Shown here one piece after another: positions 25,942 through 35,109 of a stretch of 64,000 nucleotides of DNA. This DNA comes from Bradyrhizobium guangdongense (GTDB lineage Bacteria; Pseudomonadota; Alphaproteobacteria; Rhizobiales; Xanthobacteraceae): the NCBI RefSeq assembly GCF_004114975.1, contig NZ_CP030051.1:2914001-2978000 (forward strand), given 5' to 3'. Both the position numbers and the translations under genes were made by a program. The notes beneath the pieces are model-generated. The model had not been told where the DNA came from and did not search any database. It saw only the letters and a list, made by a program, of their open reading frames with translations. How positions within the stretch are numbered: the stretch's first letter is position 1; each line of letters opens with the position of its first letter.

Positions 25942-27171
25942 TTACGCCTTGCGCGATGTGAGCGCGAGGCCAAGGTCGATCGCGAGCGCCAATATCACGG
26001 CGCCCCCGCCGAGAGCGAACAGGACGAGATAGTCGCCCCCGGTCTGCGCATAGATCCAGGAGAAGCCGTAAGCCGCAGCCGCCTGGAACAGCGCAAAGCT
26101 GGTAGTGGCGTGGCTCCATGTCGCACGCTGCTGCTCGCTGGAGTGCGGAACAAGCTCATGGATGCGGCCGAGCACGAGGGGCACGATGCCCGGCGTAAAA
26201 CCGCCGACCACCACGCTTGATACGATCAACGACACCGGTGCGGTGCTGACGGCCGGAAGCAGTACAGCGGCCGCTTCGATCAGAAAGGCTGCGCGCAAGG
26301 CCGGGCCAAATCCGGAGCGGTCTCCGAGATGGCCAGTGACGAGCGGGCCGATGATCGCGCCGAGGCCGTACAGCACCCAATAGCGTGATCCCGCCGCAAT
26401 GCCCTGGCCCAGACCACGCGCCACGAAATCGACGATGAAGACCATGTGCGGCACCAGCGCGACCGCGTTGAGCCCGTACTGGATCAGGAGCGCCCGGGCG
26501 GCCCGCGACGTGTGACGCTGCTTCGTGTGGTGTGAGGATGCAGTATCGCCCTTGGCTTCTGCGGGCCAGTTCCACCAACTCACGAGTGTGAGGACGGCGG
26601 CGAGGGCGCCAAGGCCATACCAACTCTGCGGCAAGCCCAGTTGCAGCAACAGCGGCACCAATGTGCCCGATGCAGCCACGCCGAGCCCGACGCCTGCAAA
26701 GATCACGCCGCCAACGATGCCGCGCCGGTTGGCCGGGGTGTGTGGCAGGATTACAGAGGCCGCCAACACCATGATGATGCCGCCGGTGAGACCTGAGAGG
26801 AAGCGCCAGGCGAAGAACCAGCTAAAGGAGACAGGCGCTGAGCTCGCAAAAAAGGAGAGGGTGGCGAGCAGCATCATTGCGCGCAAGGCGCTGACTGCGC
26901 CGATCCGTGCCGCGACTGCTCGCGCCGTAAGCGCGCCGGCGAGATAACCGGCAAGGTTCGCGGCACCGAGATAGACGACGTCGGAGGCACTGAACCACTT
27001 TGCCGCGATCAACGCCGGAATCAGCGGTGTGTAGGAAAAGCGGGCGAGGCCAAGCCCGACCAGCGATGCGGCGAGGCCGGCGACGGCATATCGCCAGGTT
27101 GTCTCTGACGCCGTGCCCGGCCGCTGCTGCGGCCGGGCGGGCTGCTTGGTATTTGCATTGAGTTCGGTCAT
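25942..27171 (-). CDS. YbfB/YjiJ-family MFS transporter
   Basis: A 409-residue protein with 12 predicted helices. The N-terminus LAASLVGLGLARFSYTPLIPALI is the recognisable YbfB/YjiJ signature, and WRFLSGLTGGIIMVLAASVILPH is also typical. The ATG follows GAGGATAAC. It lies 35 bases downstream of the SDR gene on the same strand, so the two are probably co-transcribed and controlled by the divergent LysR regulator. The long upstream open frame is a shadow of the SDR gene. Confidence 0.87.
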   Translation of the reverse strand: MTELNANTKQPARPQQRPGTASETTWRYAVAGLAASLVGLGLARFSYTPLIPALIAAKWFSASDVVYLGAANLAGYLAGALTARAVAARIGAVSALRAMMLLATLSFFASSAPVSFSWFFAWRFLSGLTGGIIMVLAASVILPHTPANRRGIVGGVIFAGVGLGVAASGTLVPLLLQLGLPQSWYGLGALAAVLTLVSWWNWPAEAKGDTASSHHTKQRHTSRAARALLIQYGLNAVALVPHMVFIVDFVARGLGQGIAAGSRYWVLYGLGAIIGPLVTGHLGDRSGFGPALRAAFLIEAAAVLLPAVSTAPVSLIVSSVVVGGFTPGIVPLVLGRIHELVPHSSEQQRATWSHATTSFALFQAAAAYGFSWIYAQTGGDYLVLFALGGGAVILALAIDLGLALTSRKA

Positions 27172-27206
27172 GTTATCCTCGTGCGCGCAGGGGCGCGCGG
27201 ATGCGC

Positions 27207-27917
27207 TCAGTGGCCGGCGCTCTGGCCGCCATCGACATGCAGGATCTCGCCGGTGACGAAGGACGCGCCCTCCAGATAGAGCACAGCGTCGACGATGTCG
27301 GACATCTCGCCCATATGTCCGACCGGGTGCATTGCGGCGTACTGCGCGTGCGTCGACACCGGGTGCATCGGCGATTTGATGATCCCTGGCGCCACGGCGT
27401 TCACGCGGATGCCACGCCTGGCGTATTCGATTGCGAGCGATCTGGTCGCGGCGTTGAGGCCGCCCTTGCTCAGCGAGGCCAGCACCGAGGGCACGTTCGA
27501 ATTGGCCTGGTCGACCAGCGTGGTGGTGATCTGGACGACGTGGCCAGAGCCCTGCTTCTCCATCTCGGCGATCGCGAGCTGGGTGATGTTGAAGAAACCC
27601 GCGACATTGGTGCCCATTACGGCTGCATAGTCCTCGGCGGTATATTGCGTGAACGGCTTTGCGACAAATATGCCGGCATTGTTGACCAGCGTGTCGACGC
27701 GGCCGAAACGGGCGACGGCCTGCGTAACTACGCGCTCGGCGGTCTTCCGGTCGGCGATGTCGCCGGGAACGGCAAGAATTTCGTCGTCGCCTGACGGCTT
27801 GATCGACCTCGCTGTGGCGACCACGCGATAATTGCGATCGCGAAAACCCTGGACGAGGGCAGCGCCGATGCCCTGCGATGCACCGGTGATGATGGCAACC
27901 TTCTGCTCGATACCCAT
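27207..27917 (-). CDS. Short-chain dehydrogenase/reductase family protein lacking the catalytic Tyr
   Basis: A 236-residue Rossmann protein with the SDR cofactor motif TGASQGIG (residues about 11-18), NNAG in VDTLVNNAGIF and IRVNAVAPGIIKSPMH near the end. The usual YxxxK is ASLSK here, so the tyrosine position is alanine while the lysine is kept, and the usual catalytic serine region reads ITTTLV. From memory, other proteins of this subfamily share the change, so it is probably not a random mutation. AGGAG precedes the ATG. It forms an operon with the MFS gene. Confidence 0.85.
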   Translation of the reverse strand: MGIEQKVAIITGASQGIGAALVQGFRDRNYRVVATARSIKPSGDDEILAVPGDIADRKTAERVVTQAVARFGRVDTLVNNAGIFVAKPFTQYTAEDYAAVMGTNVAGFFNITQLAIAEMEKQGSGHVVQITTTLVDQANSNVPSVLASLSKGGLNAATRSLAIEYARRGIRVNAVAPGIIKSPMHPVSTHAQYAAMHPVGHMGEMSDIVDAVLYLEGASFVTGEILHVDGGQSAGH

Positions 27918-28122
27918 GACGGACTCCTGTTGTTGATCCGAGCCAGCGCTCGCCGGCTTGGGCTCTGAGGTAGGCCATGGCGGCCCGGCTGCGAATGCGC
28001 GCTGTCCGGCAGACACTCTTTCGCGTCGCGTACGAATGCCCGGCCGGCAGCTGGCGGGAGTTGTCGCGGTTGAGGCAAACGCCTAGCTTGCCGGTTGGAT
28101 TTCAGAAGGGCCGCGGGAAAGC

Positions 28123-29046
28123 ATGGATCGTCTGGACGCCATGAAAGTATTCGTCCTTGCGGTGGACGAGGGCAGCCTTGCCGCCGCGGGGCGTAAGCTC
28201 GGCCGTTCGCCTGCGGCCGTCAGTCGCGCCATCGCCTTTCTCGAAGAGCGGGTGGGCGCGGAGCTGCTGCATCGGACCACGCGATCAATCAAGCTGAGCG
28301 AGGAGGGCGAGCGCTACGTCGCGGTGTGCCGCCGCGTGCTCACCGAGTTGGAGGAGGCCGAGGACATCGCGGCCGGACCGCGCACGGTACCGCGAGGACT
28401 GCTCACGATCACGGCCCCCGTGGTGTCCGGAGAGATGGTGCTGCGGCCGATCCTCGACGCGTTTCTAGATGCCCATCCGACGGTGTCGGCCAAGCTCCTG
28501 CTGTTCGACCGGGCGGTCAATCTGATCGAGGAGGGCATCGATATCGCACTGCGCATCGGTCCTCTCGCCGATTCGGCGATGGTGGCCCTGCGGGTCGGCG
28601 AGACCAGCCGGGTCGTAGTGGCCGCGCCGCACTATCTGAAGCAGCATCCGCGCATCACCGAGCCTGGCGATCTCGCCAAGCACCAGATCGTGGCAATGGC
28701 CCATCTTCCGAATTCGTGGACCTTTACGGCGCAAGCCGGCTCGTCAGCGCCGCGGACGGTCCAATTTACTCCGCGCCTTGTCGTCAACAGCACCTATGCG
28801 GCGGTGGCCTCGGCGGTTGCCGGACGCGGCATCGCGCGGATGTATTCGTACCAGGTCGCCGAGCAGGTCGCTCGCGGTGAGCTTGTGCTCGTGCTCGCCG
28901 GCGACGAGGATCCGGAGATGCCGGTACATTTGATCGCTCCGCAGGGCCGGCTCTCGGTACCCAAGGTGCGAGCCTTCACCGACTTCGCCGTGCCGCGGCT
29001 GAAGAAGCATTTTGCGCAACTCAAGAAGAGCCTCAAGTCGGGCTAG
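28123..29046 (+). CDS. LysR-family transcriptional regulator
   Basis: A 307-residue regulator with an N-terminal winged HTH (MDRLDAMKVFVLAVDEGSLAAAGRKLGRSPAAVSRAIAFLEERVGAELLHRTTRSIKLSEEG) and a LysR_substrate domain from about residue 90. It is divergent from the SDR-MFS pair with about 200 bases between, the classic arrangement for LysR control of its neighbour. The inducer is unknown. Confidence 0.93.
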   Translation: MDRLDAMKVFVLAVDEGSLAAAGRKLGRSPAAVSRAIAFLEERVGAELLHRTTRSIKLSEEGERYVAVCRRVLTELEEAEDIAAGPRTVPRGLLTITAPVVSGEMVLRPILDAFLDAHPTVSAKLLLFDRAVNLIEEGIDIALRIGPLADSAMVALRVGETSRVVVAAPHYLKQHPRITEPGDLAKHQIVAMAHLPNSWTFTAQAGSSAPRTVQFTPRLVVNSTYAAVASAVAGRGIARMYSYQVAEQVARGELVLVLAGDEDPEMPVHLIAPQGRLSVPKVRAFTDFAVPRLKKHFAQLKKSLKSG

Positions 29047-29180
29047 GCATTGCGGCCACGCCGAGACTGCTCATGTGCCGTTGGCCTGAATCGGTGATGG
29101 TTCCGAACGGTTAACGTCGGATTAACGGATGAGTCCTAGCCTGTCTCGGCCGGGTTACCCGCAAGACCGAGGTGAGCCCA

Positions 29181-29336
29181 ATGGAAGCCCAGAAGATCGC
29201 GGTCGATGCCGTCGTTGCGCTGACCGATTGCGACCGCAAGGCTGTGGTTGCCTTTATCCGCCAGCTTTATCTCGCCGGTGTCACCGACCCCAAGCGTCTG
29301 ACCTTCAAGGGTCTCCAGGCGCTGTCGCGGGCCTAA
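29181..29336 (+). CDS. Orphan 51-residue conserved-looking small protein
   Basis: An ORF encoding MEAQKIAVDAVVALTDCD to LTFKGLQALSRA, 51 residues, starting 7 bases after GAGGTGAGC. The third-position bias matches the surrounding genes, and it reads as a compact helical protein with a single Cys. I recognise no family. It stands alone between the LysR gene and lpxO, with a T6 run shortly after its stop (29342-29347). Confidence 0.6.
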   Translation: MEAQKIAVDAVVALTDCDRKAVVAFIRQLYLAGVTDPKRLTFKGLQALSRA

Positions 29337-29478
29337 TCGGGCTTTTTTGCCAGGCTTCCGTGGGTTTCAGGCCGGCTTGGCTCTCCCCAGCGTGATTGCA
29401 ACCCACCGGTGAATACCTTGCCGCTTGGTCTGGGCCGGGTTACACGACACCCCGGCTGGGTCACTTGGGATTGGGGAA

Positions 29479-30408
29479 ATGCTGAAACAGCTTTTTGCGC
29501 CGCAACTCGTCATTTTGTATGTGCTTGCGGCATCGACCATCTATGTTCATTTCCGGGGCAAGCAGCGGCTGCGCTTCGCGCGCCAGCTCGGGGACCACTC
29601 GACCTATCTCGCTCCCTACAATGTGCTGATGTATGCGGGCTCGGCCGTACCGAACAAGCCGGTGATCGCCGTCGAGCAGTTTCCGGAGTTGAAGCCACTC
29701 AGCGAGAACTGGGAGACGATCCGCGACGAGGCCGTCCGCCTGTTCGATGAAGGTTTTATCCGCGCGGCTGCCAAGAACAACGACTGGGGTTTCTATTCGT
29801 TCTTCAAGAGCGGCTGGAAGCGCTTTTACCTGAAATGGTACGACGACTTCCTACCGTCGGCGAACGCGTTGTGCCCGAAGACGGTAGAGCTGCTCAAATC
29901 GATCCCGAGCGTGCATGGCGCGATGTTCGCAATGCTGCCGCCCGGCGGCAAGCTCGGTGCCCACCGCGATCCCTTCGCCGGCTCGCTGCGCTATCACCTC
30001 GGCCTGGTCACGCCGAACTCGAACAAGTGCCGCATCCTCGTTGACGGCGTCGAATGCGTCTGGCGTGACGGCGAAGCTTTCATGTTCGACGAGACGTTCA
30101 TTCACAGCGCGGAGAACGCGACCGACGTCAATCGCATCATCCTGTTCTGTGATGTCGAGCGGCCGATGAAATTCGGCTTCATGACCGCGATCAACCGCTG
30201 GGTCAGCCATCACATCGTCAAGGCGTCCGCGACCCAGAACGTCGAGGGCGAGAATGTCGGCGTGCTCAACAAGGTTTTCGGCAAGCTCTACGAAATCCAT
30301 CTCGGCAGCCGCAAGGTCAAGGAGTGGAACCGCAACGTCTACTACACGCTGAAATACTCGCTAACGGCGCTGATTCTCGGCCTGATCGTGTTTTCAGCGC
30401 TGAAGTGA
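29479..30408 (+). CDS. lpxO: LpxO-like lipid A 2-hydroxylase (Fe(II)/2-oxoglutarate dioxygenase)
   Basis: A 309-residue aspartyl/asparaginyl beta-hydroxylase-family membrane protein. An N-terminal helix (LFAPQLVILYVLAASTIYVHF) and a C-terminal helix (LKYSLTALILGLIVFSAL) bracket a catalytic domain. The iron-binding motif is KLGAHRDPFAGSLRYHLGL (HxD) and the distal His is in DETFIHSAENATDVNRII. LpxO hydroxylates a secondary acyl chain of lipid A. The internal start is chosen over upstream codons because it places the membrane helix at the N-terminus, with GGGGA just before it. Confidence 0.88.
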   Translation: MLKQLFAPQLVILYVLAASTIYVHFRGKQRLRFARQLGDHSTYLAPYNVLMYAGSAVPNKPVIAVEQFPELKPLSENWETIRDEAVRLFDEGFIRAAAKNNDWGFYSFFKSGWKRFYLKWYDDFLPSANALCPKTVELLKSIPSVHGAMFAMLPPGGKLGAHRDPFAGSLRYHLGLVTPNSNKCRILVDGVECVWRDGEAFMFDETFIHSAENATDVNRIILFCDVERPMKFGFMTAINRWVSHHIVKASATQNVEGENVGVLNKVFGKLYEIHLGSRKVKEWNRNVYYTLKYSLTALILGLIVFSALK

Positions 30409-30441
30409 TCGGCGAACTTGGACCTATCTGGAACAGAGGGA

Positions 30442-30900
30442 ATGACCTCGTTGCCGTCCGCTGACAGCGAGACGGATCGGTTCTTCCGTCAGTGGCTTGA
30501 GACCTTCGCGGGCTATGTCCGCGAGGTCGATTACGCCTCGGCGAGGCCGCTCTTTCATCCTGACGTGCTCGCCTTCGGTACGCACAACGACGTCATTCCC
30601 GGCCTCGACCAATGGGTCTCGACGCAATGGGACAACGTCTGGCCCAAGACCACAGATTTCCGCTTCGTCCTCGATCAGGCTTCGATCCTGGCCTCGTCCG
30701 ACGGCACGATGGCGACAGTGATCGCGCCCTGGACGAGCACGGGCTATCATCCCGATGGCAGCGCGTTCTCACGGCCAGGCCGCGCGACCATGGTGTTTTC
30801 CAAAAATAACGATCGCTGGCTCTGCGTGCATTCGCACATGTCGCTCAATCGCGGTGTGCCGCAGGCGAGCCATGCCAATCGTCAGGTGAAGGCCTGGTAG
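30442..30900 (+). CDS. SnoaL/NTF2-like protein of unknown role
   Basis: A 152-residue NTF2-like fold: FFRQWLETFAGYVREVDYASARPLFHPDVLAFGTHND near the start and DRWLCVHSHMSLNRGVP near the end, the latter typical of SnoaL/DUF4440 proteins. AGAGGGA lies just before the ATG. It follows lpxO by 33 bases and may be co-transcribed. No catalytic residues can be assigned. Confidence 0.75.
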   Translation: MTSLPSADSETDRFFRQWLETFAGYVREVDYASARPLFHPDVLAFGTHNDVIPGLDQWVSTQWDNVWPKTTDFRFVLDQASILASSDGTMATVIAPWTSTGYHPDGSAFSRPGRATMVFSKNNDRWLCVHSHMSLNRGVPQASHANRQVKAW

Positions 30901-30957
30901 CCTCACGGCCCGCTTCATCGGTCGACTAAAGTTTTAGCCTCGCGTTCTGGTCCAGCT

Positions 30958-30982
30958 GGAACCCTTGGAACCCAGCATCGTT
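30958..30982 (+). promoter_or_regulatory. EcfG-type general stress promoter
   Basis: GGAAC (30958-30962), a 16-base spacer, then CGTT (30979-30982). This is an exact match to the alphaproteobacterial EcfG/SigT consensus GGAAC-N16/17-CGTT. It points at the MFS gene starting 62 bases downstream. A second GGAAC (30967-30971) lies in the spacer as part of a TGGAACCC tandem repeat. Confidence 0.6.
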
Positions 30983-31044
30983 CACTCCGCAACGAACAAC
31001 CGATGAAAACCCGCGAGCGGGGGCCTGTCCGAGGGAGCATTCCC

Positions 31045-32385
31045 ATGGCAACACTTGGCCTCGACTCCACCCAGCTCACTGTATCCGAGCACCAGCGGCA
31101 GCTTCGTCGCGCCGTGATCGCCTCCACGATCGGGACAGCGATCGAATGGTATGACTTCTTTCTCTATAGCACCGTCACGGGTCTGGTGTTCGCGAAGCTG
31201 TTCTTTCCGAACTCCGATCCCTGGGTTGGCACTCTGGAGGCGTTTGCAATCTACGCGGTCGGCTTCGTCGCGCGCCCGATTGGCGCGGCGATCTTCGGCC
31301 ATTATGGCGACCGCATCGGACGTAAATCCACACTGATCGCGACGCTGCTCTTGATGGGGCTGGCGACCGCCGCGGTGGCTGTGGTGCCGACCTATGCGAG
31401 CATCGGCATCTGGGGCGCCGTGATTCTCACAGTGCTGCGATTCGTTCAGGGCGTCGGCGTCGGCGGCGAGTGGGGCGGTTCGGTGCTGATGTCGATGGAA
31501 TGGGCTCGCAACGACCAATCCCGAGGACTGATCGCATCGTGGCCGCAATTCGGCGTGCCCTGCGGGCTGTTCCTCGCCAATCTCGCCGTGCTGGCGTTCA
31601 GCCAGATGGCGGGCGATCAGTTCCTGGCGTGGGGCTGGCGCATTCCGTTCGCGCTCAGCATCATCCTGGTCGCTGTCGGCCTCTACATCCGGCTTGGCAT
31701 TCTTGAAACGCCGGTGTTCTCGAAGCTTGTGGCTGAGCGTCAGGTCGACCGCACTCCGATGCTGACGGTGATCCGGGACTATCCGAAGGAGATCCTGCTG
31801 TCCGCCTTCGCGCGCATGTCGGAGCAGGCACCGTTCTACATCTTCACCGCCTTCGTCTTCTCCTATGGCATCGGCACCCTGCACGTCTCGCGCGACTTCC
31901 TGCTCACCGCGGTGCTGTCGGCTTCGGTGCTGTCGTTTATCTCGATCCCGCTCTGCGGCCACATTTCAGACCAGATCGGCCGCAAGAACATGTACATGCT
32001 CGGCGCTGCGGCGACGGGCATCTTCGGCTTCATCTATTTCGCGATGCTCAATACGGGATCGCTGACCATCATCTTCGCGGCGATCATCCTGTCGCTGATT
32101 CCGCACGACATGCAGTATGGGCCGCAAGCCGCCTTGATCGCCGAGAGCTTCACCGGACGCTTGCGCTACAGCGGCTCCTCGCTCGGATATCAGCTCGCAT
32201 CCGTGATTGCCGGAGGTCCGGCGCCGTTGATCGCAACCTGGCTGTTCGGCACATTCCACTCTGCGACCGCCATTGCGGTCTACATCGCGATTTGCGCAGT
32301 CATGACGCTGGTCGCCACCGCAATGATGACCGACTACACCGGCAAGGACATCAACACGGTTGGCGCGCACGAGCGGCGGATCTGA
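31045..32385 (+). CDS. MFS metabolite:H+ symporter
   Basis: A 446-residue, 12-helix transporter of the MHS group (ProP/ShiA-like). The N-terminus RRAVIASTIGTAIEWYDFFLY, the loop GHYGDRIGRKSTLI and RFVQGVGVGGEWGGSVLMSMEWA are the group signatures. Likely substrates are organic acids or osmolytes; an EcfG-like promoter upstream would fit the osmolyte option. GAGGGAGC precedes the ATG; a second ATG at 31003 would add 14 residues. A terminator follows. Confidence 0.92.
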   Translation: MATLGLDSTQLTVSEHQRQLRRAVIASTIGTAIEWYDFFLYSTVTGLVFAKLFFPNSDPWVGTLEAFAIYAVGFVARPIGAAIFGHYGDRIGRKSTLIATLLLMGLATAAVAVVPTYASIGIWGAVILTVLRFVQGVGVGGEWGGSVLMSMEWARNDQSRGLIASWPQFGVPCGLFLANLAVLAFSQMAGDQFLAWGWRIPFALSIILVAVGLYIRLGILETPVFSKLVAERQVDRTPMLTVIRDYPKEILLSAFARMSEQAPFYIFTAFVFSYGIGTLHVSRDFLLTAVLSASVLSFISIPLCGHISDQIGRKNMYMLGAAATGIFGFIYFAMLNTGSLTIIFAAIILSLIPHDMQYGPQAALIAESFTGRLRYSGSSLGYQLASVIAGGPAPLIATWLFGTFHSATAIAVYIAICAVMTLVATAMMTDYTGKDINTVGAHERRI

Positions 32386-32394
32386 GACCGCAAA

Positions 32395-32430
32395 GAAGCC
32401 CCGGGTGCGAGGTCCGGGGCTTTTGGTTTT
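32395..32430. terminator. Bidirectional terminator between convergent genes
   Basis: AAGCCCCGG (32396-32404) pairs with CCGGGGCTT (32414-32422), followed by TTGGTTTT on the plus strand. On the minus strand the stem is followed by CTTTG. It lies between the MFS symporter and the convergent FAH-family gene. Confidence 0.85.
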
Positions 32431-32449
32431 CTGTGACTGGAGCTCAGCC

Positions 32450-33151
32450 TTACTCCGGCTGGCCGATCGATACCTTCAACGTGCCGACGCCGTCGACGCC
32501 GCATTCGAGCTTGTCGCCCGGTTGGAGCTGCGACACACCGGCCGGCGTGCCGGTCATGATAATGTCGCCGGCGGCAAGCTTCACCTGCTGCGAGAGCTGC
32601 CAGATGATCTCCGGCACGTTCCAGATCAGCTCGGTAAGGTCACCCTTCTGGGCTTCCTTGCCGTTGACCGTGAGCCAGATCTTGCCCCTTGAGGGATGGC
32701 CGATCTTCGAGGCCGGTTGAATTGCGGAGCAGGGGGCAGAGCCGTCGAACGACTTGCCGATCTCCCATGGGCGCTCCTTCTTGCGCGAGGCGATCTGAAG
32801 ATCGCGACGGGTGAGGTCGATGCCGACGGCGTAGCCGTAGACATGATCGAGCGCCTTCTCGGCGGGAATGTTGAGCCCGCCGCTCTTCATCGCGACGATC
32901 AGTTCGACCTCGTGATGCAGGTCCTTGGTCAGCGGCGGATAGGGAATGGTGGCGCCATCGGGCACCAGCATGTCGGCATGCTTGGCGAAGAAGAACGGCG
33001 GAGCGCGCTCGTCGTTGCCCATCTCGCGGATGTGCTCGAGATAGTTGCGGCCGACGCACCAGATGCGGCGTACGGGATAGCGGCCGCTTTCTCCAACGAC
33101 GGGAAGGGAAGCCTGGGGCGGAAGCGGGATGACGTAGGAGGCGGCGTTCAT
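32450..33151 (-). CDS. Fumarylacetoacetate hydrolase family protein (fumarylpyruvate hydrolase-like)
   Basis: A 233-residue metal-dependent C-C hydrolase. The N-terminal VRRIWCVGRNYLEHIREMG and the metal-site DLHHEVELIVAM (ExE) with GIDLTRRDLQ are family hallmarks; GDIIMTGTPAGV is near the end. The length and YPPLTKDLHHE pattern fit the NagK/fumarylpyruvate hydrolase branch of gentisate degradation, but no other gentisate genes are adjacent. It sits alone on the minus strand next to the MsbA-like gene. Confidence 0.88.
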   Translation of the reverse strand: MNAASYVIPLPPQASLPVVGESGRYPVRRIWCVGRNYLEHIREMGNDERAPPFFFAKHADMLVPDGATIPYPPLTKDLHHEVELIVAMKSGGLNIPAEKALDHVYGYAVGIDLTRRDLQIASRKKERPWEIGKSFDGSAPCSAIQPASKIGHPSRGKIWLTVNGKEAQKGDLTELIWNVPEIIWQLSQQVKLAAGDIIMTGTPAGVSQLQPGDKLECGVDGVGTLKVSIGQPE

Positions 33152-33187
33152 GGAGCGATCTCGCTGCTCTGGGTGGATGAGGGAACT

Positions 33188-34990
33188 CTATGCGGTCGCG
33201 CTGATCGGCGCCAGAGCGCCAGCGTCGTGATGTTGCAGGCGGAAGAAGGAAGCATAGCGGCCGCCGCGACGGAGCAATTCCTCGTGCCGGCCCCGCTCGA
33301 CGATCTCGCCGCCCTCGACCACCAGAATGCTGTCGGCGTGCATGATGGTGTGCAACCGGTGCGCAATTACGATGGTGGTCCGGTTCTGGCACAGATGCTC
33401 GATCGCTTCCTGCACCTGCCGCTCGGACTCGGAATCGAGCGCCGCGGTGGCCTCGTCCAACAGGATGATCGGCGCGTTCTTGATCAGCGCGCGCGCCACC
33501 GCGATGCGCTGGCGCTGACCGCCCGAGAGTTGCGTGCCGTGCTCGCCGACTGGCGTATCGTAGCCGAGCGGGAAGCTCATGATGAAATCATGCGCGCAGG
33601 CCGCCTTCGCGGCGTCGATGATCTCGTCCTCGGTCGCGCCGGGCCTGCCGAAGGCGATGTTGCTCCGGATGGTGTCGCGGAACAGATAGACGTCCTGGCC
33701 GACATAGGCGGTCTGAGCGCGCAGCGACTTGCGGGAGACCGCGCCGATCGACTGGCCGTCGATCACGATGCCCCCCTGCGTGACCTCGTAGAAGCGCAGC
33801 AGCAGTGCCAGCACGGTCGACTTGCCGCCGCCGGAGGGGCCGACCAGCGCGGTGACCTTGCCGGGCTCGGCTGTGAAGCTCATGCGGTTGAGCACGGTTT
33901 CGCCCGAACGATATGCGAAGCTGACATCGCGCAGCTCGATCCGCGCGTCGGAGAGTTTCAGCGCCGGCTTGTCGTCATCGGAATGCTCGCTCGCCGGGCT
34001 GTCGATGATTTCGAGCAGCATGCGGGCGCCGACCAACTGGCTGTTGAGATCGATGTTGAGCCGCGCCAGCCGCTTGGCCGGCTCGGTCGCCATCAGGAAC
34101 GCGGTCATGAAGGAGAAGAACGCGCCGGGCGTGGCGTTGAGTGCGACCACAGCGTAGCCGCCGTACATCAGGCAGCCGGCGACCGCGAAGCCGCCGAGCA
34201 TTTCCATCAGCGGATTGGAGCGGTTGGCGACCCGGGCCATCTTGTTGGCGTTGCGCTCGACGATGGCGATGTTCTCGTCGATGCGCTTCTGCATGGTGTC
34301 TTCGAGCGTGAACGCCTTCACCGTGCGGATGCCTTGCAGCGATTCCTGCATCGTCTCCATGATGTCGGCAGTGCCGGTGAACTGGTTGTAGGCGAGCCCC
34401 TTGATGCGCTTGACCAGCTTGCGCAGCACCAGCATCGCCGGCGGCACCGCGACGAGGCCAATGAATGACATCAACGGGTCCTGCCACACCATTACACCGA
34501 TCATGGCCAGCAGCATCAAGAGGTCGCGCCCGATGGCGTTGACCAGCATGTTGAGGACGTCGGTGATCGATTTGGCGCCCGCCGTGAGCCGCGCCAGGAA
34601 TTCGGATGAATGCCGCTCGGAGAAGAAACCGACGCTCTCGCGCATCAGCTTGGCGAACAGCCGGCGCTGGTTGGTGGCGAGGATGGCGTTGCTGATCTTG
34701 GTCAGGATCACCATGTGCCCGTAGGTCGCCACGCCCTTGATGAAGAGCAGCACCACCGTGATGGCTGAGAACATCGCGATGCCCGGGATGTTCTTGTCGA
34801 CATAGGCCTGGTTGATGACCTGGCCGAGCACGTAGGTCGCGCCGGCGGTGGCGCCTGCGGCGGCCGCCATCAGCGCGAAGGCAACGAGGTAACGCCGCCA
34901 GTAGACGACTCCCTGTTCCATGACCAAGCGGCGAATCAGGACCGCTGCCGCATAGGGATCGTCGGTGATTTTCTTTGGAAACTGGGCCAT
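33188..34990 (-). CDS. MsbA-like ABC exporter (fused membrane and ATPase domains)
   Basis: A 600-residue half-transporter: six-helix membrane domain (residues about 20-310), then ATPase domain with Walker A GPSGGGKST, signature LSGGQRQRIAVARAL, Walker B IILLDEATAALD and H-loop IVIAHRLHTIMHADSI. Architecture and length match MsbA, which flips lipid A-core. Its location at the edge of the LPS region supports this, but other lipid or drug exporters have the same layout. The start at MAQFPKK is preferred over an upstream TTG. Confidence 0.85.
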   Translation of the reverse strand: MAQFPKKITDDPYAAAVLIRRLVMEQGVVYWRRYLVAFALMAAAAGATAGATYVLGQVINQAYVDKNIPGIAMFSAITVVLLFIKGVATYGHMVILTKISNAILATNQRRLFAKLMRESVGFFSERHSSEFLARLTAGAKSITDVLNMLVNAIGRDLLMLLAMIGVMVWQDPLMSFIGLVAVPPAMLVLRKLVKRIKGLAYNQFTGTADIMETMQESLQGIRTVKAFTLEDTMQKRIDENIAIVERNANKMARVANRSNPLMEMLGGFAVAGCLMYGGYAVVALNATPGAFFSFMTAFLMATEPAKRLARLNIDLNSQLVGARMLLEIIDSPASEHSDDDKPALKLSDARIELRDVSFAYRSGETVLNRMSFTAEPGKVTALVGPSGGGKSTVLALLLRFYEVTQGGIVIDGQSIGAVSRKSLRAQTAYVGQDVYLFRDTIRSNIAFGRPGATEDEIIDAAKAACAHDFIMSFPLGYDTPVGEHGTQLSGGQRQRIAVARALIKNAPIILLDEATAALDSESERQVQEAIEHLCQNRTTIVIAHRLHTIMHADSILVVEGGEIVERGRHEELLRRGGRYASFFRLQHHDAGALAPISATA

Positions 34991-35109
34991 CCGGTGTCCA
35001 TTGACGGCCAAGGGGATAAGCCTGCCCGCGCGTCAGGGATCGATGGGCCTCTGTGCCCGCTAAAGCTCCGCTTTTCAAGCCCAATTAAGGGCTTGCGCCG
35101 GAAGCGATT

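Noticed and set aside
27172..27978. N-terminal extension of the YbfB-type MFS frame through the SDR gene
   Set aside because: The SDR gene occupies this stretch in another frame of the same strand, and the MFS has its own ribosome site and ATG at 27171.
32696..34468. 590-codon plus-strand open frame antisense to the FAH-family and MsbA-like genes
   Set aside because: Both minus-strand genes have complete motifs; the plus frame has shadow-type composition and spans two unrelated genes.
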